This document shows, in pieces, positions 6,070 through 12,395 of a DNA stretch of 15,594 nt. The notes under the pieces were generated by a model. It saw only the letters and a list, made by a program, of their open reading frames with translations. It was not told the DNA's origin and made no database searches. Position 1 is the stretch's first letter; the number at the start of each line of letters is the position of its first letter. Origin of the DNA: JAGLQQ01 sp043806135 (lineage in GTDB: Bacteria; Omnitrophota; Gorgyraeia; B26-G9); contig JAZDHG010000067.1 in the NCBI GenBank assembly GCA_043806135.1, positions 1 to 15,594 of the forward strand. Direction: 5' to 3'. The translations under genes were made by a program, and so were the position numbers.

Positions 6070-7143
6070 TTAACTGTTTTCCAGCCGTTTCTTTAGATTA
6101 TCCGGATCGCGAGTAACCTGCATAGCATCCTCGGTTTCTATTTTCTTATTGGCTATCAGATCCTGCAATGCTTGGTCCAGAGTCTGCATACCCTGATCCC
6201 GGGCAGTTTCAATCACTGAATATATCTGGTATGTTTTCCCTTCACGGATAAGATTTCTTATCGCTGAGTTCACGATCATAATTTCCACACACGGCACGCG
6301 GCCGGCTTCATCGGAACGCATAATCAGCTGCTGAGAAACAACCGCCTGCAATGTGATCGATATCTGCGTGCGGATCTGCTGCTGCTGATGCGGAGGGAAT
6401 ACATCAATAATTCTATCAATTGTTTGTACCGCATCCGTAGTGTGCAATGTCGCAAGCACTAGATGCCCGGTCTCTGCGGCTGTGATAGCAATACCTATTG
6501 TCTCTAAATCACGCATTTCTCCAACCAGTATAACATCCGGGTCCTGTCTTAAGGTTTCGCGCAGGGCAAAGGAGAAGGAGGCGGTATCATGTCCTATCTC
6601 TCTTTGAGAAACAAGTGATTTTTTATGTGTATGAAAATATTCAATTGGGTCTTCCAAGGTAATAATATGACAGCTGCGCTCTGAGTTGATTAAATCAACA
6701 ATCGCCGCCAGCGTAGTAGATTTGCCGCTGCCTGTGGCTCCGGTTATTAAAATTAAGCCGCGTTTTTTTCTGGCAATGTCTTTTAATATTGCCGGCAGTC
6801 CAAGCTCCGCAAAACTGAGGATCTGGTTTGTAATAAAACGCAGCGCCAAGGCTACACTGCCGCGCTGGATATATAGATTAACTCGGAACCGGCAGAAAAG
6901 ATTACGTTTTTCGTTAAAATATGAATAGGAAAAATCAAGTTCACTGTCCCTTTCAAATTTTACCCTGCGTTCATCGTTTAGAAGCTCATAACTAAGTCTT
7001 TTAGCATCATCCGGAGTAAGCTTGTTTTTTTCTGTAAAAAACAACTCTCCATTTATGCGTAGTGCCGGCGGCGCACCGGCAATAATATGCAAATCCGAGG
7101 CCTTTTTTTCCGCTACCTCATCGATAAGGTCAAAAATTGTCAT
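6070..7143 (-). CDS. pilT: PilT twitching motility retraction ATPase
   Basis: This 357-residue protein, with normal PilT length and full motif set, powers type IV pilus retraction. It has the N-terminal KASDLHI segment, Walker A GATGSGKST (about 135-143), the Asp box (TLEDPIEY), Walker B DVILVGEMRDLET with catalytic Glu, an intact His box (GHLVLATLHTTDA) and the AIRNLIRE motif. AGGAG (7149-7153) is five bases from the second ATG (7143) and only two from the first (7146), so I start at 7143. A TATAAT at 7179-7184 suggests its own transcription in addition to read-through from the pilin genes. Its stop is two bases from the end of the convergent Memo-AMMECR1 gene, leaving no room for a separate terminator. 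Confidence 0.93.
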   Translation of the reverse strand: MTIFDLIDEVAEKKASDLHIIAGAPPALRINGELFFTEKNKLTPDDAKRLSYELLNDERRVKFERDSELDFSYSYFNEKRNLFCRFRVNLYIQRGSVALALRFITNQILSFAELGLPAILKDIARKKRGLILITGATGSGKSTTLAAIVDLINSERSCHIITLEDPIEYFHTHKKSLVSQREIGHDTASFSFALRETLRQDPDVILVGEMRDLETIGIAITAAETGHLVLATLHTTDAVQTIDRIIDVFPPHQQQQIRTQISITLQAVVSQQLIMRSDEAGRVPCVEIMIVNSAIRNLIREGKTYQIYSVIETARDQGMQTLDQALQDLIANKKIETEDAMQVTRDPDNLKKRLENS

Positions 7144-7178
7144 CATAACTCCTGGGATAATCCTCAGGCATAAGCTGG

Positions 7179-7184
7179 ATTATA
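7179..7184 (-). promoter_or_regulatory. -10 element of pilT
   Basis: On the minus strand a consensus TATAAT stands 35 bases before the start codon. A clear -35 is not seen; CTTAAT about 16 bases upstream is the best candidate. It would give pilT expression independent of the upstream pilin operon. Confidence 0.45.
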
Positions 7185-7211
7185 CCTGATTTCAGCGATT
7201 ATTAAGGCATA

Positions 7212-7231
7212 CTACAACTTACTCGTTGTAG
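7212..7231. repeat. 7-bp hairpin between the two pilT-type genes
   Basis: CTACAAC (7212-7218) pairs with GTTGTAG (7225-7231) around six bases. It follows the stop of the PilT paralogue on the minus strand but lacks a T-tract, so it may be an mRNA 3'-end stabiliser, not a terminator. Confidence 0.45.
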
Positions 7232-7239
7232 GATGTCTC

Positions 7240-8847
7240 TTAAAAGAATAGCATATCGCTTATGGTCACTTTTGTCAAGCTGAACGGGAACTCAAACATG
7301 GAAATTTTCAGCATTTTATCAATTCCCTCATCCGGGATATTAATGACCCATGTATGCCATTTTTCATCAATAGGCAAGGGGAAGGCCAAATTAATTTTGT
7401 TAAAAGCTGTTGGTTTATCTTTTTGCGGTTGAGTAAACAACTTTACCATGATCTGAGCCTGTTCTTCATCAGGTATATTGTTTTGGTCTATGGCAAGTTT
7501 AAAACGAATAAGCAAACGGTACGGTAAAGCAAAAGACGCCTTTTTTTTACTTACAATGTTAAAATCAGACACATAAAGCCTGTTTGAAGGATTACCTGGA
7601 GCTTTAGATAAGAGCATACCGGCCTCCTGGAAAATAACCGCAACCGATGATGTCCAGAACCCTTCCTGTCCGGAAGAGAAATCAGCCTGATAGCGGATTA
7701 TTTTCTTTTCGATTGTAATAATATCTTCGCCCATATCCGTAAATCCCGGTCCGGTATCTGCTTCAGGGATCTCATCCTTTGCCGCAGTATACATTTTTCG
7801 CTGCAGCTGTTCCGGCTTAAGGGCTTTGGTCACAACCTCTACATCCGATATTGCTTTAACCTTATAAAGCTTCTGCAGAGATTGGTCCAATGTCTGCATG
7901 CCATCTTCATTACTGCTTTCAATAACGGAATATACCTGGTGAAATTTCTGTTCTCGGATAAGATTGCGGATTCCCTGAGTTGAAAACATGATCTCAACAG
8001 CAGGCAATCTGGCTTCTCCATCAGAACGCATTACTAACTGCTGGCATATTATCGCTTTAATAACAGCCGCGACCTGAGTCCGGACCTGATTCTGAAAATC
8101 AGGGGGGAACATCCCAATAAGGCGCGTGATCGTCTGTACACAGTCAGAGGTCGGCATGGTCCCGATAACCAGCGTTCCGGCTTCAGCTGCGTTTAAGGCA
8201 ATACGGACAGTTTCAAGATCTCGCATTTCACCGATCATGATCACATCCGCGTCCTGGCGCACTGCCTCTCGCATGGCCTTGGGAAAACTTTCCGAATCAA
8301 TACCGACTTCACGCTGCGAGATCAAGGATTTGTTAGAACTAAAGAAATACTCAATTGGATCTTCTATTGTTACTATATGCGCACCCCGCTTACAGTTAAT
8401 TTCATTTAGAATCGCAGCCAGAGTGCTTGATTTTCCGCTTCCTGTCGGACCTCCGATTATGATCAATCCAGTTCGAATTTTCAGTAAGTTTTTAAAAGAT
8501 TCCGGCAGATTAAGTCCATTGAGCGTAGGGATTTCTTTTGCCAGCGGACGGAATACTCCGCTGACCAATCCTCTTTGTCTGAAAAATGTTATTCTTACTC
8601 TGTCTTTTTCATTGGCATTCCATGTGAAGTTTATAGAATTATTCTTAGTGAAAATATCCTGCTGATAGGCATTCATAAGTTTGATAGCTATATCATCGAT
8701 GACCTTCTCAGCCAGTTTTTCCGCAACCAAAGGGACAAGACGGCCATGAATATTAAGCAGGGGAGGCAAGCCTGCGCTTATATGCATGCTTGCAGCATTT
8801 TTTTCATTCATTTTATCAATTAAATCATTTAAGAGTAATCCGCTCAT
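7240..8847 (-). CDS. PilT/PilU-like ATPase with degenerate His box and extra C-terminal domain
   Basis: This is a 535-residue protein. Residues 1-350 are a PilT-type ATPase with Walker A GGPTGSGKSS (132-141), Asp box TIEDPIEY (160-167), Walker B DVIMIGEMRDLET (201-213) and GIRNLIRE (292-299). The two histidines of the His box are both replaced: AETGH...LHT in the neighbour is AEAGT...MPT here (Thr225, Pro232). After about residue 355 comes an acidic linker and a 150-residue domain (380-535) of alternating hydrophobic and polar residues, with WHTWVINIP and ending DMLFF; it looks like a beta-sandwich or carbohydrate-binding-like fold. PilT proteins normally stop near residue 350-380. It lies 12 bases after the PilX-like gene in the pilin operon. 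It may be a regulatory or hetero-hexamer partner. No good Shine-Dalgarno is seen; an A-rich tract precedes the ATG. Confidence 0.88.
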   Translation of the reverse strand: MSGLLLNDLIDKMNEKNAASMHISAGLPPLLNIHGRLVPLVAEKLAEKVIDDIAIKLMNAYQQDIFTKNNSINFTWNANEKDRVRITFFRQRGLVSGVFRPLAKEIPTLNGLNLPESFKNLLKIRTGLIIIGGPTGSGKSSTLAAILNEINCKRGAHIVTIEDPIEYFFSSNKSLISQREVGIDSESFPKAMREAVRQDADVIMIGEMRDLETVRIALNAAEAGTLVIGTMPTSDCVQTITRLIGMFPPDFQNQVRTQVAAVIKAIICQQLVMRSDGEARLPAVEIMFSTQGIRNLIREQKFHQVYSVIESSNEDGMQTLDQSLQKLYKVKAISDVEVVTKALKPEQLQRKMYTAAKDEIPEADTGPGFTDMGEDIITIEKKIIRYQADFSSGQEGFWTSSVAVIFQEAGMLLSKAPGNPSNRLYVSDFNIVSKKKASFALPYRLLIRFKLAIDQNNIPDEEQAQIMVKLFTQPQKDKPTAFNKINLAFPLPIDEKWHTWVINIPDEGIDKMLKISMFEFPFSLTKVTISDMLFF

Positions 8848-8859
8848 AATTTTTTCTTT

Positions 8860-9909
8860 TTAAAAAACTTCTTCCCATTCAAAAAACTGTATGCCGAATA
8901 TAAAACCAATGGTAGGGAAACGCTTGATCATATAGTCCACATCCAGAGATTTTCTGAAAATCAGATTGTGTCCATAAACCGCGGAATCAATTTTTAGATA
9001 ATCAAAGTCGATTGTTCCTTTTTCAGAAAAAAGCAGCCCCTTGATATCACGGTCCTGGATTTTAACGGCACCTGTTGATCTAATATTTCCTGTTTTTGTC
9101 GCCAAGGCTACGACTTTTCCCGCACCGGGGTAATTATACTCATCAATTTTTAAGGTGTTCTCACCGATTATATTAATATCACCCTCAGCAACTAGAGAAG
9201 TCTGGATAAAAGTCACCCCTTTTTTAGCGGAACAATCAATAGTAACATTTCCTTCGACATAGATAAGCTGGTTTTGGATTTTCTCGGCATTGATCAGGGT
9301 GCCATTAGGATAAATAACTGTTGCATTCGCCCGATGAAAAGGCATTTCAATTTGGATCATGTTAAGCAGCGGCCCCCCAAGTTCTCCCTGAGTAAGCGTT
9401 CCGTCGGTTATAGATACTCCGCTCATGAGCGCTGTGCCGTTTGCATGCACATCACCCTTGACATTGCCGCTGGCTCCGCTGCAATTGATATCCGCAATTA
9501 CCGGATCAGTTGTATCGTCAGAAAACAAGGCATAGTTAAAACCCCCGGTAATTATAAGCGTGATCCTTGTTGTACGGCTGGCAGAGCCGGAATATCCTGT
9601 TGAGGTAATGCGTATTCTTTCAGGATTTACAGGATCATCTTCCACAACAAGCTCGTAAAATCCCTCTCTCATATTTTCAGTAAGAGAGGAGGTTCTCCAG
9701 GTATTGTCTTCCACCAGCAGCCTTATTGCCCTTTGTATTCCTGACTCGGCAATAAAAAAGGCCATCTCGCTTTTTTCCTGATTACGGGCAATCCCTGTTT
9801 CAGAGATCATTGATGTAAGGTAAGCAGCTCCGAAAATAAACAGCAGCATCATCACTATAAGCGTCAGAAGCAGGGCCATACCTTTATTATTTATTAATTT
9901 GATTTTCAT
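8860..9909 (-). CDS. pilX: PilX-like type IV pilus assembly protein (minor pilin)
   Basis: This 349-residue protein begins with a short basic leader ending NNKG (residue 10), then a hydrophobic helix MALLLTLIVMM (11-33). SEMAFFIAESGIQRAIRLL (47-65) is the typical PilX N-terminal segment. The mature protein starts with Met and lacks Glu5, which fits PilX/GspK-type tip pilins. The large C-terminal part (about 130-349) is rich in Gly, Asn, Asp and Thr and reads like a beta-helix or bactofilin-like repeat (GDVHANGT, GNVTIDC, EGDINIIGE, TGNIRSTG), so an adhesin-like tip domain is possible. Its ATG overlaps the stop of the PilW-like gene as ATGA (9906-9909). The family call rests on the N-terminus and the neighbours. 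Confidence 0.78.
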   Translation of the reverse strand: MKIKLINNKGMALLLTLIVMMLLFIFGAAYLTSMISETGIARNQEKSEMAFFIAESGIQRAIRLLVEDNTWRTSSLTENMREGFYELVVEDDPVNPERIRITSTGYSGSASRTTRITLIITGGFNYALFSDDTTDPVIADINCSGASGNVKGDVHANGTALMSGVSITDGTLTQGELGGPLLNMIQIEMPFHRANATVIYPNGTLINAEKIQNQLIYVEGNVTIDCSAKKGVTFIQTSLVAEGDINIIGENTLKIDEYNYPGAGKVVALATKTGNIRSTGAVKIQDRDIKGLLFSEKGTIDFDYLKIDSAVYGHNLIFRKSLDVDYMIKRFPTIGFIFGIQFFEWEEVF

Positions 9910-10466
9910 AAAAATAAATTTCTCGGAAAAATTGATTTACGCATTTCACAGATATAATTATGTTTCTGAGCTGTTTTTTTTATTCTCAGATCAGCTGTAA
10001 TGAAGTGTATTTGAGTCAAGACCGTCGTTTCTACGCCGGACACATTAAAGTATCTCAGTTTGAAACTATCCACATAATTCGCAATCGGGGTAGGCTGTGC
10101 TTCAGAATCAAGCTTACGATTAAGATCTTCATTGCTTGTTCCGCTCCAGCTATAGGTTATGATCTCATTACCATCTGCGGCATCATTTTTATTGAGGTCT
10201 TTCCACCAGAAACGTATCCGCAAGGGAGTGATAGAATAAATTTTCCTGGCGTGCTTTATTTCATCACATATTTTATCAAGGGCGATCCTTGCGTTCTGGA
10301 CAACTTCTGTTTTATTTTCACCCAGCTGCCAGGAAAGCGCACCTTGTCTGAGAAATTCATAAATAGGGAACAGGACAATCGCTAAAATTGCCAAGACGAT
10401 AAGCAATTCTATGATTGTAAATGCCTTGTTTTGCGGAATATTTTCGCTGTCTATTTTAATTTCCAT
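9906..10466 (-). CDS. pilW: PilW-like prepilin
   Basis: This 186-residue protein has a prepilin cleavage motif NKA/FTIIELLIV: a 15-residue leader, then Phe1 and Glu5, with the helix over about 16-42. The helix continues into QGALSWQLGENKTEVVQNAR, a segment common in PilW/PilJ-type minor pilins. A globular part of about 110 residues follows, with FRYFN-type and HFITADLRIKK strands. The residue before the cleavage point is Ala, not the usual Gly. It lies six bases after the PilV-like gene and overlaps the PilX-like gene, so the three minor pilins are one transcript. They would prime pilus assembly at the tip. No major pilin is in the window. Confidence 0.82.
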   Translation of the reverse strand: MEIKIDSENIPQNKAFTIIELLIVLAILAIVLFPIYEFLRQGALSWQLGENKTEVVQNARIALDKICDEIKHARKIYSITPLRIRFWWKDLNKNDAADGNEIITYSWSGTSNEDLNRKLDSEAQPTPIANYVDSFKLRYFNVSGVETTVLTQIHFITADLRIKKTAQKHNYICEMRKSIFPRNLFL

Positions 10467-10472
10467 AGCATA

Positions 10473-10976
10473 TCAGTAATGAGAAACGATAGTCTCCAAT
10501 CTGCGGTCTTTAATTTTCGGATGAGTTACAATAACGGTTATTCTTTTATAATAAGTTGCTGCCGAAGAAGGAATCCAGCTTGCTCCGCTTACGGTTACAT
10601 ACTCAACAAGAACCTTGCGGCTAAATCCAGAAAAATTGCTGAGCACAGTACCATCTATAGCCTGAGGGGGGGACTTTTGCCAGCTACGGTAATCATCCAC
10701 ATCATCGAAAGTTCTGCGATCATTTGAGACTTCACCGGCATCAATACCCAATGCCGCAGAAGCTACCGGTTCAGCAGGAGAGATATTTTCATCAAAGCGT
10801 CGACTTTTTATCTCTTCCATCAGATCATCGGCAAGGTCAATAGACTGCGTAACCAGCTCCGCAACTATATTGCCCTGAAATCCAGTATAAAACTGGGAAA
10901 GCAAGGGTATTAAGACAAACCCGAGGATTGTAACACTTAACAGTACTTCAATATATGTAAACGCTCTATTTTTCAT
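10473..10976 (-). CDS. pilV: PilV-like prepilin, first gene of the minor-pilin operon
   Basis: This 167-residue protein has a five-residue leader MKNRA, then FTYIEVLLSVTILGF. It shows the class III prepilin motif with Phe1 and Glu5 and an N-terminal helix to about residue 30. FQGNIVAELVTQSIDLADDLMEEIKSRRFDE is the usual PilV-type continuation (LA..L.EE). As in the next pilin, Ala stands at -1. A strong promoter lies at 11003-11032, and the leader is about 20 bases with no evident Shine-Dalgarno. It is the promoter-proximal gene of a five-gene block (three pilins and two PilT-type ATPases). Confidence 0.83.
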   Translation of the reverse strand: MKNRAFTYIEVLLSVTILGFVLIPLLSQFYTGFQGNIVAELVTQSIDLADDLMEEIKSRRFDENISPAEPVASAALGIDAGEVSNDRRTFDDVDDYRSWQKSPPQAIDGTVLSNFSGFSRKVLVEYVTVSGASWIPSSAATYYKRITVIVTHPKIKDRRLETIVSHY

Positions 10977-11002
10977 AAGTTATGATTTTTGGTTTATGTT
11001 TG

Positions 11003-11032
11003 ATTTTACCACTTACACAAACTTGTTGTCAA
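11003..11032 (-). promoter_or_regulatory. Strong sigma-70-type promoter of the pilin operon
   Basis: On the minus strand, TTGACA (11032-11027), an 18-base spacer and TAAAAT (11008-11003). This is the best-matching promoter in the window. Transcription would start near 10996, about 20 bases before the pilV-like ATG. Confidence 0.7.
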
Positions 11033-11067
11033 GGATTATACTCATAGACTGGAGCATTATCTGTATT

Positions 11068-11081
11068 GCGTATAGCGTATT
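11068..11081. repeat. Heptamer pair GCGTATA-GCGTATT
   Basis: Two adjacent heptamers related to those at 249-276 and, in inverse orientation, at 11421-11434. They lie in the non-coding gap 10977-11467. Confidence 0.55.
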
Positions 11082-11127
11082 GAGCAAAAAGCAAAAGTAA
11101 CCTAGAGTTAATTTTTTCGCGACTAGA

Positions 11128-11160
11128 ACCATACCTACACCCCGTAGGTGTAGGTATGGT
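11128..11160. repeat. Perfect 14-bp hairpin
   Basis: ACCATACCTACACC (11128-11141) pairs with GGTGTAGGTATGGT (11147-11160) around a five-base loop. No T-tract follows on either side. It is the longest perfect stem in the window. It could be a dispersed palindromic repeat or a binding site; I cannot tell which. Confidence 0.75.
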
Positions 11161-11185
11161 CAAAACTGGCTGATTTGCTTTTTTA

Positions 11186-11214
11186 TTGACGAACTTATAG
11201 TATAGGAGTATCAT
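11186..11214 (+). promoter_or_regulatory. Promoter directly upstream of a terminator
   Basis: TTGACG (11186-11191), a 17-base spacer and TATCAT (11209-11214). The predicted start near 11221 is only about 45 bases before the end of the terminator at 11235-11267. It may drive a very short RNA or an attenuated leader for the hemolysin III gene. Confidence 0.45.
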
Positions 11215-11234
11215 TTATTTATAAGGATTTAATA

Positions 11235-11267
11235 AAGCAATCACGGATGTGGTTGCTTTTTATTTTT
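11235..11267 (+). terminator. Intrinsic terminator
   Basis: AAGCAATCAC (11235-11244) pairs with GTGGTTGCTT (11249-11258), with one T-G wobble and a four-base loop. A T-rich tract runs to 11267. No gene lies directly upstream on this strand, so its transcript is probably the short one predicted from 11186-11214. Confidence 0.65.
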
Positions 11268-11298
11268 AGTTCATCTCTGAGGTAGGGGAGTAAAAAGC

Positions 11299-11340
11299 AG
11301 CGATTAGCGATTAGCTGTTAGGGTTTAGGGGTTAGTTTTT
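11299..11340. repeat. Degenerate heptamer array, six units
   Basis: Six consecutive heptamers of form AGNNNTT (AGCGATT twice, AGCTGTT, AGGGTTT, AGGGGTT, AGTTTTT) keep a strict seven-base phase. The first two are the reverse complement of the CGCTAAT-type units at 249-276, rotated by one register. Confidence 0.65.
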
Positions 11341-11360
11341 TGAATTTTCTATTCGCGCCC

Positions 11361-11410
11361 CTGAGAGATTTACTTTTGGTAAACATCTCAGATGGAGTCC
11401 CCGAAGGGGA
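11361..11410. repeat. Two adjacent hairpins before the hemolysin III gene
   Basis: CTGAGAGATTTAC (11361-11373) pairs with GTAAACATCTCAG (11379-11391) except for a two-base internal mismatch. TCCCC (11398-11402) then pairs with GGGGA (11406-11410) around GAA. They are followed by a heptamer pair CGCTATA-CGCTATA (11421-11434). The stretch 10977-11467 holds no gene that I can support. Confidence 0.55.
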
Positions 11411-11467
11411 AAGCGCTTGACGCTATACGCTATATTTAAAATACGAACTTCGCCTATTAAATGTTAT

Positions 11468-12139
11468 ATGAAAAATAAAAAAAACATCCTCAACACTAAG
11501 GTATCTCATAGTAGACAACAAACCTTGGGAGAAGCAATTGCTAACAGCATTACTCATGGTATTGGCGCAGCACTAAGTATAGCCGCGCTTGTTATTCTTG
11601 TGATTTTTGCCGCTAAATATGGAGATGTCTGGCGGGTTGTGAGTTTTAGTATCTATGGATCTACACTTTTCATTCTTTATTTAACATCGACTTTATATCA
11701 TAGTTTTACAAACAAACGTGTGAAATCTTTTTTCGAAATCCTGGATCATTCATCCATCTTTTTACTTATAGCAGGAACATATACCCCTGTGATTTTGGTT
11801 TCCATGCGCGGCCCTTGGGGATGGACTATATTCGGGCTTATTTGGACTATGGCAATCGGAGGGATTATTGCGAAAATTTTCCTGATCGGGAAATATAAAA
11901 TTGTTTCACTTTTAGTTTACTTGTCAATGGGATGGCTGATCATTATTGCTTTTAAGCCTATGCTGCAAATGGTACCCAAAGGGCTGATCATCTGGCTTTT
12001 TATCGGCGGATTATGTTATACTTTAGGCATTATATTTTATGCGTGTAAGAAAGTGCCGTATTTTCATTTCATCTGGCATCTTTTCGTGCTGGGGGGAAGT
12101 ATTTCTCATTTTCTCGGCATACTGTTCTATTTAACTTAG
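11468..12139 (+). CDS. Hemolysin III / PAQR family membrane protein
   Basis: This 223-residue protein has seven hydrophobic segments and the family's conserved polar residues: ITHGIGA (His30), STLYHSF (Ser74, His78), EILDHSSIFLLIAGTYTP (Asp93) and the C-terminal FHFIWHLFV pair (His200, His204). Together these form the metal site of the CREST/PAQR membrane hydrolase superfamily. Bacterial members (YqfA/TrhA type) affect membrane lipid homeostasis; haemolysis was an early label. ATG 11468 gives the usual family N-terminus, with EAIANSITHG near residue 21. The upstream in-frame TTG 11417 adds residues with no support. There is no Shine-Dalgarno sequence; TATTAA at 11455-11460 sits seven bases before the ATG, as with two other genes here. 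It lies just left of the cassette array. Confidence 0.92.
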   Translation: MKNKKNILNTKVSHSRQQTLGEAIANSITHGIGAALSIAALVILVIFAAKYGDVWRVVSFSIYGSTLFILYLTSTLYHSFTNKRVKSFFEILDHSSIFLLIAGTYTPVILVSMRGPWGWTIFGLIWTMAIGGIIAKIFLIGKYKIVSLLVYLSMGWLIIIAFKPMLQMVPKGLIIWLFIGGLCYTLGIIFYACKKVPYFHFIWHLFVLGGSISHFLGILFYLT

Positions 12140-12166
12140 AAAAATATGAACAGATTCAACCGGAGA

Positions 12167-12372
12167 AAATAAGGGGACACAATACTAATTAGTAGAAAAA
12201 GTGGATGCTATATTCCACCTACGCGGTGGAATAGCGGTTGAATAAAGAGAAGAGAGTGGGACGGAAGATCCTCCTTCGCCAACCCTACTTCGCCAAGGCT
12301 GCGAAGGGCAATGGGCTATGGAGGACACGAGAACGGAAAAGAAAAATAAATAGTCGCTGTCCCTATTTATTT
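12167..12372 (+). mobile_element. Non-autonomous repeat element, copy A (MITE/REP-like)
   Basis: The ends are related inverted repeats: AAATAAGGGGACA (12167-12179) on the left, and on the right TGTCCCTATTTATTT (12358-12372), whose complement begins AAATAAATAGGGACA. Inside are a hairpin ATTCCACC/GGTGGAAT (12212-12232) and a right-end stem AAATAAATAG/CTATTTATTT (12344-12372). Copy B at 15440-15542 shares all of this but lacks about 70 bases (near 12268-12337). Those bases form their own palindromic insert (TCCTCC...GGAGGA, and CTTCGC...GCGAAG at 12288-12306). No transposase is encoded. The style suggests a deletion derivative of an element mobilised by a Y1/REP-associated transposase. The non-coding stretch 12140-12395 is essentially this element. 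Confidence 0.65.
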
Positions 12373-12384
12373 CAAACGTTATGT
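12373..12384 (+). other. 3' remnant of an integron attC site
   Basis: CAAACGTTATGT matches the last part of the attC at 14346-14423 (TCAAACGTTAGAG) and contains a GTTRRRY-like core, GTTATGT (12378-12384). The 5' half (R'', L'', loop) is absent; the repeat element ends directly before it. The first cassette would begin at 12379. Confidence 0.5.
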
Positions 12385-12395
12385 GAGGATAAATT

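Noticed and set aside
6060..6075. Possible terminator between the convergent Memo-AMMECR1 and pilT genes
   Set aside because: The stop codons are two bases apart and only the short palindrome AAGCTT is present, with no stem and T-tract.
8126..8665. A 179-codon open frame on the plus strand opposite the PilT paralogue
   Set aside because: It is antisense to a gene with clear ATPase motifs and has no start signal or recognisable protein features.
9960..10385. A 141-codon open frame on the plus strand opposite the PilW-like gene
   Set aside because: The minus-strand frame has a prepilin motif and fits the operon; this one shows only composition-driven Cys/Ile/Phe-rich sequence.
11434..11470. 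GTTATAT just before the hemolysin III ATG, which resembles an attC R' core
   Set aside because: No R'', L'' or L' boxes occur upstream and no hairpin of attC form can be drawn, so I do not place this gene in a cassette.
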